Origin: Spirulina subsalsa PCC 9445
Lineage (GTDB): Bacteria; Cyanobacteriota; Cyanobacteriia; Cyanobacteriales; Spirulinaceae
Reading direction: 5' to 3'
NCBI RefSeq assembly: GCF_000314005.1
Contig: NZ_JH980292.1
Location: 124,001 to 188,000, forward strand
Length of the DNA stretch: 64,000 nucleotides
A program made the translations under genes and the position numbers. The notes beneath the pieces are model-generated. The model was not told the DNA's origin. It saw only the letters and a program-made list of their open reading frames with translations, and did not search any database. Positions 36,652 to 47,300 of this stretch are shown here, piece by piece; positions within the stretch are counted from its first letter, which is position 1; every line of letters begins with the position of its first letter.

Positions 36652-38013
36652 ATGTCTCTTCCTATTGTTGCTGTGATTGGCCGCCCGAATGTAGGGAAAT
36701 CTACCTTAGTCAATCGCTTGGCTATTAGTCGTAACGCCATTGTCCATGATGAACCGGGGATTACCCGCGATCGCACTTATCAGCCCGCCTTCTGGCAAGA
36801 TCGGGATTTTCTGGTTGTGGATACCGGGGGGTTAGTCTTTGATGATGATACGGAATTTTTGCCCCTGATTCGGGAACAGGCGATCGCTGCACTCCAAGAA
36901 GCCCAAGCCGCCATCTTCGTTGTAGATGGTCAAACCGGCCCCTCCCCAGCCGATGAAGAAATTGCCCAATGGTTACGGCAACAGTCCGTCCCCGTCGTCC
37001 TCGCCGTCAACAAATGCGAATCTCCCGAACAGGGACTAATCCAAGGCGCGCAATTTTGGGAACTTAACCTCGGTGAACCCTATCCCCTCTCTGCCATCCA
37101 CGGCAACGGCACAGGAGAACTCTTAGATCAACTGATTACCCACCTGCCCCCTCCCGAAGATATCCCGGAAGCCCCCCCAGAAACCAAAGTCGCCATAGTC
37201 GGCCGTCCCAACGTTGGCAAATCCACCCTCCTCAACGCCCTGACTGGGGAATCCCGCGCCATCGTTAGCCCTATTTCCGGCACCACCCGGGACACCATTG
37301 ATATGGTTGTAGAACGCAACGGCACAACCTATCGTCTCATCGACACCGCAGGCATCCGCAAAAAGAAAAATGTGGAATACGGGGCGGAGTTTTTCAGCAT
37401 TAACCGCGCTTTCAAGGCCATCCGACGGAGTGATGTGGTGTTATTGGTTATTGATGCTGTAGATGGTGTGACGGAGCAAGATCAAAAACTGGCTAACCGC
37501 ATCATGGAAGAAGGACGGGCGGCCGTGATTATTGTCAATAAATGGGATGCTATTGAAAAGGACTCCTACACCATTTATGATTACGAGCAGCAAGTTCGAG
37601 ATCGTCTGTACTTTTGTGATTGGGCTGAAACCCTGTTTATTAGTGCCATGACGGGGCAGCGGGTGGAACGAATTCTAGAATTAGTAGATCGGGCGGCTGA
37701 ATCTCATCAGCGCCGTGTGACAACGGCGGTGATTAATGAAGTTCTCGAAGAGGCATTAAAGCGCCACAGTCCGCCGACGACTCGCCAAGGGAAACAGGGG
37801 AAAATTTACTATGGAACTCAAGTGAGTACCCGACCTCCGGCTATTGCTTTATTTGTCAATGATCCCAAGCGCTTCAATGAGAACTATCGCCGTTATATTG
37901 AGAAGCAATTCCGCCAACAGTTGGCTTTTCCGGGGACTCCTATCCGTTTCTTTTGGCGTGGGAAAAAGGTGCGCGATGTGGAACGGAGTGCCAATCGAGC
38001 AACCAAAGTTTGA
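36652..38013 (+). CDS. der: Ribosome biogenesis GTPase Der (EngA)
   Basis: 453 residues from the ATG at 36652. Two tandem GTPase domains, each with a P-loop ([11 protein letters not shown] near residue 8 and [11 protein letters not shown] near 182) and switch/G3 motifs (DTGGL, DTAGI), with NKCE and NKWD as G4. The C-terminal KH-like domain ends in [11 protein letters not shown]. Der is needed for 50S subunit maturation. There is a hairpin terminator downstream. Confidence 0.97.
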   Translation: MSLPIVAVIGRPNVGKSTLVNRLAISRNAIVHDEPGITRDRTYQPAFWQDRDFLVVDTGGLVFDDDTEFLPLIREQAIAALQEAQAAIFVVDGQTGPSPADEEIAQWLRQQSVPVVLAVNKCESPEQGLIQGAQFWELNLGEPYPLSAIHGNGTGELLDQLITHLPPPEDIPEAPPETKVAIVGRPNVGKSTLLNALTGESRAIVSPISGTTRDTIDMVVERNGTTYRLIDTAGIRKKKNVEYGAEFFSINRAFKAIRRSDVVLLVIDAVDGVTEQDQKLANRIMEEGRAAVIIVNKWDAIEKDSYTIYDYEQQVRDRLYFCDWAETLFISAMTGQRVERILELVDRAAESHQRRVTTAVINEVLEEALKRHSPPTTRQGKQGKIYYGTQVSTRPPAIALFVNDPKRFNENYRRYIEKQFRQQLAFPGTPIRFFWRGKKVRDVERSANRATKV

Positions 38014-38047
38014 ACGCTTTGACTGCCCAAATTTTTTTCCGACTGAT

Positions 38048-38078
38048 CCCCTATCGCATCGAGGGATTACGATAGGGG
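38048..38078. terminator. Hairpin between der and the DUF3386 gene
   Basis: CCCCTATCG (38048-38056) pairs perfectly with CGATAGGGG (38070-38078). It lies between two convergent genes, so it may serve both. Confidence 0.55.
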
Positions 38079-38090
38079 GGTTCTCGGCAG

Positions 38091-38735
38091 TTATGCTAAA
38101 AACTGAAAATTGGAGAAAATAAACTCTTGTTGAGAAACTTGGCCTTCCGTTTCTGTCACAATTAGACGACGATTGAGAATAAAATAATCCCCGACCTTTT
38201 CATACTCATCCTCAAACTTGCTATAACCGCCCTTTTGCTCCCCGGTTTTGGGGTCATGATAAATGGAGTCATAGGTGTGGGAGAGATATCCTTCCCCAGT
38301 GTCATGGGTGCTAAAGGTATGAATGGTGACTACAACACCGTGAATCTGGCGGTGGACAAGGGAAACCTCGTTATTTTTCACTTCATAGCGATCGCCTGCA
38401 TTTTTCCCCCCGACAAAAATCTCTACAGAACTATCGGGTTTCGTTTCCCCATAACTAAAGGTATTCTGGCCATGAGTTTGTTCAAAGGTGCGACGAATGC
38501 GGTGAATGGCAATCTCCCACAATTGACCATGAATGGCCTTTTGTGCGGCTTCATCGGCCACCCCAGAGACTTCCGCTTTGAGATCTGCCGTCACGCGTAC
38601 CTGACCCTGAAAAACTTGGTCATCCTGTTTATAGGTAATATCTGCGGTATAGCCCGGAAAATTAGCATCCCAAGTGTAGCGATTCTCGTAGGCCGAACGA
38701 AATAAATCTTGCGCTGTAGTTTGAGTAACGGTCAT
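38091..38735 (-). CDS. DUF3386 family protein
   Basis: 214 residues from the ATG at 38735 (MTVTQTTAQDLFRSAYENRY). A cyanobacteria/plastid-lineage family of unknown function. Recognisable parts are RYTWDANFPGYTADITY, QGQVRVTADLKAEVSG, QLWEIAIHRIRRTFEQTHG and YDSIYHDPKTGEQ...GGYSKFEDEYEKVGDYFILNRR. It has no signal peptide or transmembrane segment. The beta-rich pattern suggests a lipocalin- or cup-like fold, which is only an inference. Confidence 0.8.
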   Translation of the reverse strand: MTVTQTTAQDLFRSAYENRYTWDANFPGYTADITYKQDDQVFQGQVRVTADLKAEVSGVADEAAQKAIHGQLWEIAIHRIRRTFEQTHGQNTFSYGETKPDSSVEIFVGGKNAGDRYEVKNNEVSLVHRQIHGVVVTIHTFSTHDTGEGYLSHTYDSIYHDPKTGEQKGGYSKFEDEYEKVGDYFILNRRLIVTETEGQVSQQEFIFSNFQFLA

Positions 38736-38938
38736 CAATCAACCTCCTGATACTTGCTTAGATTGCCCGTTCCCTATTCTACCGCGAATTGCAGGCTGAG
38801 GTCTGAGCAAGCCATTGCCGGATTTTCCGCCCAACTCCTGAACTTTTTTTCCCTGTACTCTGATCAAGATTGTCGGGACAACCCCATCCCTTCTAGGAGG
38901 GGTAAAGTAATAGTGTTCACTGATTACTGTATAACCCA

Positions 38939-40315
38939 ATGGCCTTAATTATTGCAGGGGAACGGTCGGGGGTGGGAAAAACCACTGTCACACTGGCGAT
39001 GCTGGCTTTTTTGGCGCAACAAGAAGCGAAGGTGCAATCTTTCAAGGTGGGGCCCGATTATATTGACCCCATGTTTCATAGTTTGATTACAGGTCGCCCC
39101 TGTCGCAACCTCGACCCGGTGTTAACGTCTGAAGACTATGTAAAAGCCTGTTTTGCTCGCCATAGTCAAGGGGTGAAGTATAACCTCATTGAGGGGGTGA
39201 TGGGGTTATTTGATGGGGTTCCCCTGACGTTGCCTGACTATGGGAGTACCGCCCACATTGCGCGACTGTTAAGGATTCCCGTCCTGTTGGTCTTAGATTG
39301 TAGTCGCCTGTCGGGTTCCATTGCGGCGATCGCACAAGGTTACTGTAACTTTGATCCCCAGGTCAAGATTGCCGGACTCATTCTCAATCGAGTGGCTAGC
39401 CCCCGCCATCAAGCCCTGCTGGAAAATGCCCTAGAACCCCTCTCCATTCCCATTTTGGGCATTTTAAACCGTCAGGACGCTTTAACCATCCCAGATCGTC
39501 ATCTGGGGCTAGTCCCAACGGATGAATTAACCGACCTGCACCGCCTATTTGACCAATTGGCCACCCTCGCTCAAACCGCTTTCCGGTGGTCTACCCTCTT
39601 ACCCCTGCTGGCGGATACCCAGCCCTCGGGATCTCCCCCAGCGACACCCCCCGCGCCCCCGACTCCCCCGGTTCGGATTGCCATTGCTCGCGATCGCGCT
39701 TTTAATTTCTATTACCCTGATAATCTCGACATACTGAGAGAACAGGGGGCGGAATTGGTCTTTTGGAGTCCCTTAGAAGAAGCCCACCTGCCCCCCGACA
39801 TTCAAGGCCTTTACCTCGGGGGGGGATTTCCCGAAGTCTTCGCCCCAGCCCTGGCCGCCAATCAAACTCTCCGGCAAGGCCTCCTGAAAACCCTCCGCCA
39901 AGGTTTGCCCACCTATGCCGAATGTGGGGGCTTAATGTACCTGTGCCGGAGTATTACTAACTTTGCGGGGGAAACTTGGCCGATGGTGGGTTTATTGCCC
40001 AGTGAGGCTCAAATGGGGCAGCGTTTAACCTTGGGCTATCGTCAGATTACCGCCCTTCAATCTACCCCCCTCCTTACTTGTGGTCAAAGCCTTTGGGGGC
40101 ATGAGTTCCACCGTTCTCAACTCACGGTTTCCCCTCACTCTCCCCTCTTGGCAAGCCAAAGTTATCACCCCAACAGTCCCATCCTGACGGAAGGCTGGAA
40201 AATGCACCAAGTCCACGCTTCCTATATTCATCTGCACTGGGGCGGTCATCCTGAATTGCCCCAACGGTTTTTAAGGGCTTGTCGGCAGTATAAAATGAAT
40301 TTCCCCTCGGCTTAA
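38939..40315 (+). CDS. cobB: Cobyrinate a,c-diamide synthase
   Basis: 458 residues. The N-terminal ATPase domain begins ALIIAGERSGVGKTTVTLAM (P-loop) with FKVGPDYIDPMFH and EGVMGLFDG. The C-terminal class I glutaminase domain has the cysteine nucleophile in YAECGGLMYL and a histidine near HQVHASYIHLHW. It amidates the a and c side chains of cobyrinate in B12 synthesis. Cyanobacteria make pseudocobalamin by the anaerobic route, where this enzyme is often called CbiA. No cobalamin riboswitch is evident upstream. Confidence 0.93.
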   Translation: MALIIAGERSGVGKTTVTLAMLAFLAQQEAKVQSFKVGPDYIDPMFHSLITGRPCRNLDPVLTSEDYVKACFARHSQGVKYNLIEGVMGLFDGVPLTLPDYGSTAHIARLLRIPVLLVLDCSRLSGSIAAIAQGYCNFDPQVKIAGLILNRVASPRHQALLENALEPLSIPILGILNRQDALTIPDRHLGLVPTDELTDLHRLFDQLATLAQTAFRWSTLLPLLADTQPSGSPPATPPAPPTPPVRIAIARDRAFNFYYPDNLDILREQGAELVFWSPLEEAHLPPDIQGLYLGGGFPEVFAPALAANQTLRQGLLKTLRQGLPTYAECGGLMYLCRSITNFAGETWPMVGLLPSEAQMGQRLTLGYRQITALQSTPLLTCGQSLWGHEFHRSQLTVSPHSPLLASQSYHPNSPILTEGWKMHQVHASYIHLHWGGHPELPQRFLRACRQYKMNFPSA

Positions 40316-40374
40316 GAGGGCTAGATTGCCTTTACAATAGGAAGAAGAAGCCTCAAAAGAGAAAGGGAGGCCCG

Positions 40375-41043
40375 ATGAAACTGTTAGAAGATCGAAAACA
40401 AGCTGGGTTTTTGTTGGCGCAAAAACTGAAACAACACCATCCAGAACTCTTTGTACCGGAGACAAATCAAGGGGTTTGGGTGTTAGCCCTGCCGAGGGGA
40501 GGGGTTCCCGTTGCCCACGAAATCGCCCAAGCGTTACAGGTCCCGTTAGAGGTCTGTTTAGTGCGAAAATTGGGGACTCCGGGGAATCGGGAATTGGCGA
40601 TGGGGGCGATTGGTTTGGGGGGGGCGCAAGTCTTGAATACCAGTGTCATTGAGTCTCATGGGATTTCATCTGATGCGATCGCCCAAATCACAGCCACCGA
40701 GGAGCAAGAATTACATCGGCGCGATCGCCTTTATCGTGGCAATCACCCCTGGCCTTGTTTCCAAAATCAGACCCTAATCCTAGTGGATGATGGTGTCGCC
40801 ACCGGATCCACCCTTTACGCGGCCTTAACGCTCTTAAAGCCCCAACAGCCTAAACAGATTATCATTGCTGTCCCCGTCTTACCCTTTGTCGTCTATCGGG
40901 AATTGCAACGGGAAGTTGATGATGTAGTCTATTTAGACACCCCAGAACCTTTTTACTGTATCAGTCCGTGGTACGAGGATTTTCACCAACTCAGTGATCA
41001 AGAAGTTTGTGACTTATTGCACCGGGATCTCGTCGTGCCTTGA
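40375..41043 (+). CDS. Phosphoribosyltransferase family protein
   Basis: 222 residues, behind an AAAGGGAGG ribosome-binding site. A type I PRTase fold: VWVLALPRGGVPVAHEIAQAL, PLEVCLVRKLGTPGNRELAMGAI and the PRPP-binding loop LILVDDGVATGSTLYAAL. Such stand-alone PRTases with the N-terminal DRKQAGFLLAQKL are widespread, but their base substrate is unknown. It lies 59 bp downstream of cobB and may be co-transcribed. Confidence 0.87.
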   Translation: MKLLEDRKQAGFLLAQKLKQHHPELFVPETNQGVWVLALPRGGVPVAHEIAQALQVPLEVCLVRKLGTPGNRELAMGAIGLGGAQVLNTSVIESHGISSDAIAQITATEEQELHRRDRLYRGNHPWPCFQNQTLILVDDGVATGSTLYAALTLLKPQQPKQIIIAVPVLPFVVYRELQREVDDVVYLDTPEPFYCISPWYEDFHQLSDQEVCDLLHRDLVVP

Positions 41044-41230
41044 AATTTCCAGTCCGACTGGGACCCCTCCAACCAAAAAACTTAATGTTCTCTCAAAGCC
41101 CCACCCCCTCAAGGATATCCTCTCCCCTCGGGAAAAATACTCTGGCGCAATTCTCCTAAACTCGCTAAATTTGGAGTGTTGATTCATATTTTCCTCAGTC
41201 TTACGCTATCACTAGCGTCTCCCCTACCCT

Positions 41231-41602
41231 ATGAGCGCCTTACCGATTCCTCAATTTGAACTACAAAGCCCTTTAGAATTGGCTCAATTCCTACAGTCGG
41301 CCAAAACATGGCGGGAAGTTGAGGCGCTCACCACGAGTTACCCTCATCTGAAAGTGGCCGCTTGGGAAGTACTCACAGACGAGGAAAAGGAGCGTCTCAA
41401 GACCTTAAAACAGTGGCAGGATTTCGCCATTGCCCAGAAGTTCCCCATTGGTTGCACAGTACAACGGATTGACGATACAGAACATCTAACGGGGGAAGTG
41501 ATTCAATATTGGCGCGCTTATGGGGTGGAGTATGTGACGTTTAAGGTCGGGTCAGATTATGACTGGTGTCGGGGGAGTTTGTTGGAGAAGGTGTCTAGTT
41601 AG
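41231..41602 (+). CDS. Conserved-type hypothetical protein
   Basis: 123 residues. The N-terminal half is helical (PLELAQFLQSAKTWREVEAL, AWEVLTDEEKERLKTLKQW). The C-terminal half looks like a small beta barrel (FPIGCTVQRIDDTEHLTGEVIQYW, GVEYVTFKVGSDYDWCRGSLLEKV), reminiscent of SH3-like folds. No family is recognised. Confidence 0.65.
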   Translation: MSALPIPQFELQSPLELAQFLQSAKTWREVEALTTSYPHLKVAAWEVLTDEEKERLKTLKQWQDFAIAQKFPIGCTVQRIDDTEHLTGEVIQYWRAYGVEYVTFKVGSDYDWCRGSLLEKVSS

Positions 41603-41638
41603 GGAACGGGGAATCGGGTGTCGGGAGTTGATTAGTCT

Positions 41639-41687
41639 TCCCTATTCCCTATTCCCCGTTCCCTGTTCCCCGTTCCCTGTTCCCCCA
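41639..41687. repeat. Heptanucleotide tandem repeat (TTCCCTA/TTCCCCG/TTCCCTG)
   Basis: Seven 7-bp units of the same class as at 11085. The stretch just upstream (GGGAACGGGGAAT) is complementary to part of it, so the transcript could fold into a long stem between these convergent genes. Confidence 0.75.
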
Positions 41688-41691
41688 CACT

Positions 41692-41982
41692 CTAACGAGC
41701 ATAACGCTGTTCTAACCAGACTCTGACATCCTGTTCAGAGGTGAATTGGTCTTTTTCTTGACTCAGGGGGTCATAAACATGATAAAAAACGTCACCTTGA
41801 GCATTTTTCTTAACAATGATTCTCGGCTCATTACTTTGAATCATAAACTGAACAAAATCTGTGAAAAATTGATGAAGGATCGAACCAAAATTAATTCTAT
41901 TCGGGGTTTTTGCGTCTTTTTTAACTAAAGAATAGTCAAGATTTGTAGAGTTTTGTGTTGTGGCTACAGGCATCATATTCAT
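41692..41982 (-). CDS. Small hypothetical protein
   Basis: 96 residues. It has a polar N-terminus, then FGSILHQFFTDFVQFMIQSNEPRIIVKKNAQGDVFYHVYDPLSQ and a Glu/Arg-rich helix at the end. No known domain. It is divergent from the LysR gene across 156 bp that contains a perfect palindrome, so it may be the LysR target. Confidence 0.65.
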   Translation of the reverse strand: MNMMPVATTQNSTNLDYSLVKKDAKTPNRINFGSILHQFFTDFVQFMIQSNEPRIIVKKNAQGDVFYHVYDPLSQEKDQFTSEQDVRVWLEQRYAR

Positions 41983-42052
41983 CTGCTCCCCTTGCGGTTT
42001 AGGAATCTATAAACACTCTAACCAGTGAAGAATTAAATATACAACAGATGAC

Positions 42053-42071
42053 ATCGATAGGTTCTATCGAT
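42053..42071. promoter_or_regulatory. Palindromic operator candidate for the LysR regulator
   Basis: ATCGATAG-GTT-CTATCGAT is a perfect 8+3+8 inverted repeat in the divergent intergenic region. Its centre lies 77 bp upstream of the LysR start. LysR-type regulators bind dyads containing T-N11-A, and this palindrome contains such spacings. Confidence 0.5.
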
Positions 42072-42138
42072 AAAATTAATAGATAAAAAGAAATTCCCCT
42101 CCCACAATAACAGTAGGCTTGGGTCGCTTAGGAGAAGT

Positions 42139-43053
42139 ATGCAGAAAATCAATCCCTATAACCTAAAAATCTCGCAACTCCGGGCTTTTGTCACTGTGGC
42201 AGAGGAAGGGAACTTTAGCGCGGCGGCGTTACGGCTAGAATTGTCGCAATCTACCATTAGTCACGCGATCGCCAACTTAGAAGAAGAACTGGGCGTACAA
42301 CTGCTGAAACGGGGGCGGCACGGGGCGCAACTCACCCCCATTGGCTACAATATTCTGCAACAAGCGCGGCAAGTTCTCGACCTGTTGGATAGTATTGCCA
42401 ATGAAGCCAATCACGCCAAAGGACTAGAAGGGGGAGAGGTGAAAATCGCAGCCTTTCGTAGTGTTGCGACGAATATTTTACCCAGTGCGATCGCCCGCCT
42501 CCACCGCCACTATCCTCAAATTACCCTCACCATCTATGAATTCGATGCTCAACAAGACATTGAAAAACTGCTCAGACGGCAAGAAGTAGATATCGCCATC
42601 GGAGACGTAATTGTAGGCGACGACATCGAAAGCTGGGAACTCCTCGAAGACGACTATATAATTCTCCTCCCCCCCCATGCCACCCCCCAAGACAACCAAA
42701 TCAACTGGCAAGAACTCGCCAGTTATCCCCTCATCGTCTCCGCCTCCGGCTCCTGCTGTCTGCGCACTGGGCAATGTATCGAACAATCCCCCATCCCCCT
42801 CACCATCGCCTACCGCATCCGGGAAGACTCCACCATGATCAGCATGGTACAGCAAGGCCTCGGCGCTGCCATCCTGCCCCGTCTCGCCGCCGCCCCCATT
42901 CCAAGCGGCTTACAAGTCTGTCGTCTCCCCTACTACCTCTCCCGCACCTTGGGGCCTTCCATCTTAAAAAATGCCCTCCACTCCCCCGCCGTTTTCGCCT
43001 TCCTCGATGCTCTCCGTAATACTGGACAATTCCGGCAAGCCCTAGCGGGGTGA
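42139..43053 (+). CDS. LysR-family transcriptional regulator
   Basis: 304 residues, behind TAGGAGAAGT. The N-terminal winged helix-turn-helix (LKISQLRAFVTVAEEGNFSAAA, LSQSTISHAIANLEEELGVQLL) is canonical. The periplasmic-binding-protein-like effector domain follows (GEVKIAAFRSVATNILPSAIARLH; STMISMVQQGLGAAILPRL). A Cys-Cys pair in SGSCCLRTGQC could be redox- or metal-sensitive. The effector is unknown. It is divergent from a 96-residue hypothetical gene with a shared palindrome. Confidence 0.93.
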   Translation: MQKINPYNLKISQLRAFVTVAEEGNFSAAALRLELSQSTISHAIANLEEELGVQLLKRGRHGAQLTPIGYNILQQARQVLDLLDSIANEANHAKGLEGGEVKIAAFRSVATNILPSAIARLHRHYPQITLTIYEFDAQQDIEKLLRRQEVDIAIGDVIVGDDIESWELLEDDYIILLPPHATPQDNQINWQELASYPLIVSASGSCCLRTGQCIEQSPIPLTIAYRIREDSTMISMVQQGLGAAILPRLAAAPIPSGLQVCRLPYYLSRTLGPSILKNALHSPAVFAFLDALRNTGQFRQALAG

Positions 43054-43055
43054 AT

Positions 43056-43109
43056 GGCGCCCAAGCGCAACTACGAGCCTGGGGAATTGGCGCTCAAGCG
43101 CAACTACGA
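43056..43109. repeat. Two 21-bp direct repeats
   Basis: GGCGCCCAAGCGCAACTACG (43056) and GGCGCTCAAGCGCAACTACG (43089), each followed by A, are 33 bp apart and differ at one base. They lie between the LysR stop and ycf3, possibly in the ycf3 promoter region. Confidence 0.85.
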
Positions 43110-43199
43110 ACTAATGTTGCGGTGAAAAACTGACTCAAACTTGCCCAAACAAGCTAGGATGAATAATCGATGATTTAACCAAAACCTTATTTAAAAACC

Positions 43200-43721
43200 A
43201 TGCCACGCACCCAACGCAACGATAACTTTATAGATAAAAGCTTTACCGTCATGGCAGACTTAATCCTGAAAATGCTGCCGACCAATCAACAAGCGAAAGA
43301 AGCTTTTGCCTACTACCGAGATGGGATGTCCGCCCAAGCTGACGGAGAATATGCCGAAGCGCTGGAAAACTATCAAGAAGCCCTGAAACTAGAAAACGAC
43401 GCGAACGACCGCAGTTATATTTTGTACAACATGGGCTTGATTTATGCCAGTAACGGCGAACACGAGAAAGCCCTAGGATTTTATCATGAAGCCATTGACC
43501 TCAACCCCAAAATGCCCCAAGCCTTGAATAATATCGCCGTAATTTATCATTACCAAGGGGAACGGGCGAAGGAAGCAGGCAACGAAGACGAAGGAGAAGC
43601 CCTTTTTGACCGGGCGGCCGAGTATTGGAAACAGGCCATCCGCATTGCTCCCAACAATTACATTGAAGCCCAAAACTGGCTTAAAACCAGTGGACGCTCA
43701 GAAATGGATGTATTTTTCTAA
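43200..43721 (+). CDS. ycf3: Photosystem I assembly protein Ycf3
   Basis: 173 residues, the normal length. The conserved N-terminus [24 protein letters not shown] is followed by three TPR repeats ([66 protein letters not shown]). It is a thylakoid-associated chaperone for assembly of PsaA/PsaB. The C-terminus WLKTSGR is conserved. It is followed by gatC after 53 bp. Confidence 0.97.
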   Translation: MPRTQRNDNFIDKSFTVMADLILKMLPTNQQAKEAFAYYRDGMSAQADGEYAEALENYQEALKLENDANDRSYILYNMGLIYASNGEHEKALGFYHEAIDLNPKMPQALNNIAVIYHYQGERAKEAGNEDEGEALFDRAAEYWKQAIRIAPNNYIEAQNWLKTSGRSEMDVFF

Positions 43722-43774
43722 TGATCCATCCTTAACTATCAATTATCAATTGTATTCATCACCCCACGATTACC

Positions 43775-44068
43775 ATGTTAGACCGCGAACAAGTCCATAA
43801 AGTGGCTCATCTTGCCCGTTTAGACTTAACACCGGAGGAAGAAACGGCTTTTACCCAACAATTGAGCAGCATTTTGGACTATTTCGAGCAACTCGAAGAA
43901 TTAGACACGGACAACGTTCCTCCCACGACTCGCGCTATTGAGATTAGCAACGTCACTCGGCCGGATACTTTAAGGACGATGGAAGACCGGGAGAAGATGC
44001 TACAAGAAGCACCGGAACAAGAGGGGGATTTTTTCCGAGTCCCTCAAATCCTCAGTACAGAGGATTAG
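43775..44068 (+). CDS. gatC: Asp-tRNA(Asn)/Glu-tRNA(Gln) amidotransferase subunit GatC
   Basis: 97 residues. [44 protein letters not shown] and the C-terminal [22 protein letters not shown] are diagnostic of GatC, the small stabilising subunit of the GatCAB transamidosome. gatA and gatB are elsewhere. An intrinsic terminator follows and separates it from the CRISPR leader. Confidence 0.95.
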   Translation: MLDREQVHKVAHLARLDLTPEEETAFTQQLSSILDYFEQLEELDTDNVPPTTRAIEISNVTRPDTLRTMEDREKMLQEAPEQEGDFFRVPQILSTED

Positions 44069-44081
44069 GGACTGATCTTTT

Positions 44082-44148
44082 CACCCTACCCTATCCCACG
44101 ATGAGGGGATTTCCCCCAATTTGCGCGACGGGGTAGGTGTTTTTTTTT
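44082..44148 (+). terminator. Intrinsic terminator of gatC
   Basis: An outer stem CACCCTACCC with GGGGTAGGTG (one bulge) encloses a GGGGATTTCCCC hairpin and is followed by a run of nine T. It ends the gatC transcript before the CRISPR leader. Confidence 0.7.
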
Positions 44149-44212
44149 GGCTTTGGACAGATTCGGCTGAAAGGCTTGGGGGGATTGGGTTTGATGGGGG
44201 TGGTCAAGTTGA

Positions 44213-44302
44213 GGGTGTCGCGCACCTTACAGGGCAAGGGTTTCAGCCGTTTCTTGCTTTTGCTGGGAGGCTGTGTTATAGTTTTGGGGTGGGTGTCGCG
44301 CA
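44213..44302 (+). promoter_or_regulatory. CRISPR leader: promoter and 12-bp direct repeat
   Basis: The direct repeat GGGTGTCGCGCA occurs at 44213-44224 and 44291-44302, 78 bp apart. Between them TTGCTT (44254-44259) and TATAGT (44277-44282), separated by 17 bp, look like a sigma-70 promoter with a start near 44289. The leader identity follows from the array polarity: the degenerate repeat is at the other end. Confidence 0.5.
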
Positions 44303-44348
44303 AGTCAAGCGGGAAAACCAGATAGAGTAACGCTTTCAGGCTGCCGCA

Positions 44349-47300
44349 GTTGAAATGCTGTATAATGCCTATGAGGTATTGAAACGGGTAAGTTGCTGTC
44401 ATTGAGTAAGGGGTCAGTTTTGGTTGAAATGCTGTATAATGCCTATGAGGTATTGAAACGTAATTCTGACGTAGTTTTCCAGTCCCCCGGCTCTGTTGAA
44501 ATGCTGTATAATGCCTATGAGGTATTGAAACTGACGAAACCACACCAGGACTTAGTAGCCAAGAGTTGAAATGCTGTATAATGCCTATGAGGTATTGAAA
44601 CCTACCGAATCAATGAGGACAGGGTGTCCAAGATGAGTTGAAATGCTGTATAATGCCTATGAGGTATTGAAACGCGTTGAGGGCAGTCTCCTGTATGGCT
44701 GCGTTGGGTTGAAATGCTGTATAATGCCTATGAGGTATTGAAACGCACCTTTGGGTTCGTGCCAGATTCTTTTGTCGTTGTGTTGAAATGCTGTATAATG
44801 CCTATGAGGTATTGAAACTGTGTTTAGGATGATTAGTGTTGATGGCTATGTTGTTGAAATGCTGTATAATGCCTATGAGGTATTGAAACCGAAACTACCA
44901 AAGGAGAAGTACGGGCGTTCTATGGTTGAAATGCTGTATAATGCCTATGAGGTATTGAAACAGGCTTTTAGAGGAAGCCAACGCCGATGAAGCCGTTGAA
45001 ATGCTGTATAATGCCTATGAGGTATTGAAACACAATGAACCCATGCTTAGTTACCCATCTCTACCTATGAAAGTTGAAATGCTGTATAATGCCTATGAGG
45101 TATTGAAACCTGTCCAGCCGCCCTGAAATCCCGCGACGGAGTTGAAATGCTGTATAATGCCTATGAGGTATTGAAACGGTAGTGGGGAAGGCGAAGGGCG
45201 ATCGCCTCTCGGTTGAAATGCTGTATAATGCCTATGAGGTATTGAAACTCTGTATTTAAGGTTAGAACTCCCGCCCCGTATAGTGTTGAAATGCTGTATA
45301 ATGCCTATGAGGTATTGAAACAGATTACCTACTAGGCAGTTCGCGCTACGATACGTTGAAATGCTGTATAATGCCTATGAGGTATTGAAACTCCTTTAGA
45401 TAACTATCTTCTCTCAAAAAAAATGGTTGAAATGCTGTATAATGCCTATGAGGTATTGAAACAAACAAGGCTAGGAGCAACCATTGTGATGGCTGCGTTG
45501 AAATGCTGTATAATGCCTATGAGGTATTGAAACCTTCCAGCCAGAAGGGCGGAAAGAGACGGAGGAAGCGGTTAAGTTGAAATGCTGTATAATGCCTATG
45601 AGGTATTGAAACTGGAAACTGCTATCCGAGAGATAGCACTCTTGTAAATTTGTTGAAATGCTGTATAATGCCTATGAGGTATTGAAACGAGGAGAAGTCA
45701 GGGAGAATTTATAACACGCCGATTAAGGTTGAAATGCTGTATAATGCCTATGAGGTATTGAAACAAAACAGATGCGGCAAACTTAGGATCTGACAAAAGT
45801 TGAAATGCTGTATAATGCCTATGAGGTATTGAAACTGACTTTCGATGGGTGACAGACCTTCTTAAGGATTACGGGTGTTGAAATGCTGTATAATGCCTAT
45901 GAGGTATTGAAACTTTTATTATTAGTCCCATGTGACAATAACATCGAGTTGAAATGCTGTATAATGCCTATGAGGTATTGAAACGGGTTCAGGCCCGGGG
46001 GCAAAACTGCCTAAGAGGCCGCGTTGAAATGCTGTATAATGCCTATGAGGTATTGAAACAGCCTCACCAGCAGACCCCGGACTGGGATAACCGTTGAAAT
46101 GCTGTATAATGCCTATGAGGTATTGAAACTAATCTGTCTTATGTCGCTCGGATCAACGTAATGTTGATCACGACGTTGAAATGCTGTATAATGCCTATGA
46201 GGTATTGAAACGCTGATGGGTTGAATGAAAACACGCTTGTGCTAAAGTTGAAATGCTGTATAATGCCTATGAGGTATTGAAACAGACCAACCCAACACCA
46301 ATAAACCTTAGACCCAGTTGAAATGCTGTATAATGCCTATGAGGTATTGAAACCAGGACTCCGTTCTGGTACAGAATCATCCCCCGTGTTGAAATGCTGT
46401 ATAATGCCTATGAGGTATTGAAACGAAACAAGGGGAGAACCACATCCGATGGATAGGTTGAAATGCTGTATAATGCCTATGAGGTATTGAAACAAGCAAC
46501 ACCTACAGGAGGAGAAATCATGCCAGTTGAAATGCTGTATAATGCCTATGAGGTATTGAAACAATACCCAACGAAATGTAAAGAGCATAATCGGTAGTTG
46601 AAATGCTGTATAATGCCTATGAGGTATTGAAACTCAGCTACAAATATTGACCAGTATGCGGCCAGTTGAAATGCTGTATAATGCCTATGAGGTATTGAAA
46701 CCCCATCATTGCACCTTGAAGGTCTTTCCCCGTGTGTCCTGTTGAAATGCTGTATAATGCCTATGAGGTATTGAAACTGAGAAACAGGCGGCAGCAGCGT
46801 TTCAAGCCGGGGTTGAAATGCTGTATAATGCCTATGAGGTATTGAAACATTGAAAAGAAGACAGCATGAGGAAAAAACACCCGGTTGAAATGCTGTATAA
46901 TGCCTATGAGGTATTGAAACGCCCAAGCGGTGCAACGCGCCGCCCAAGCCAAAGTTGAAATGCTGTATAATGCCTATGAGGTATTGAAACCCAAGCCAGT
47001 GATTCCGCATCTTGCCCCGTTGTGGAGAGTTGAAATGCTGTATAATGCCTATGAGGTATTGAAACGATTTTTCCCTCGGGGATGGGTGCATCAGGTGCGA
47101 GTTGAAATGCTGTATAATGCCTATGAGGTATTGAAACCGTTTTCCGCTCGGAGTGCGCTTGCTCCAGAGTCGGTAAGTTGAAATGCTGTATAATGCCTAT
47201 GAGGTATTGAAACGTAGTAAGCACGCTCCGATATTTTGGCGACTCGGGGGGTTGAAATGCTGTATAATGCCTATGAGGTATTGAAACCTTGGCAAGTTTT

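Noticed and set aside
38739-38938. Cobalamin riboswitch upstream of cobB
   Set aside because: I looked for the B12-box (GCCACTG-like) and paired elements and found none.
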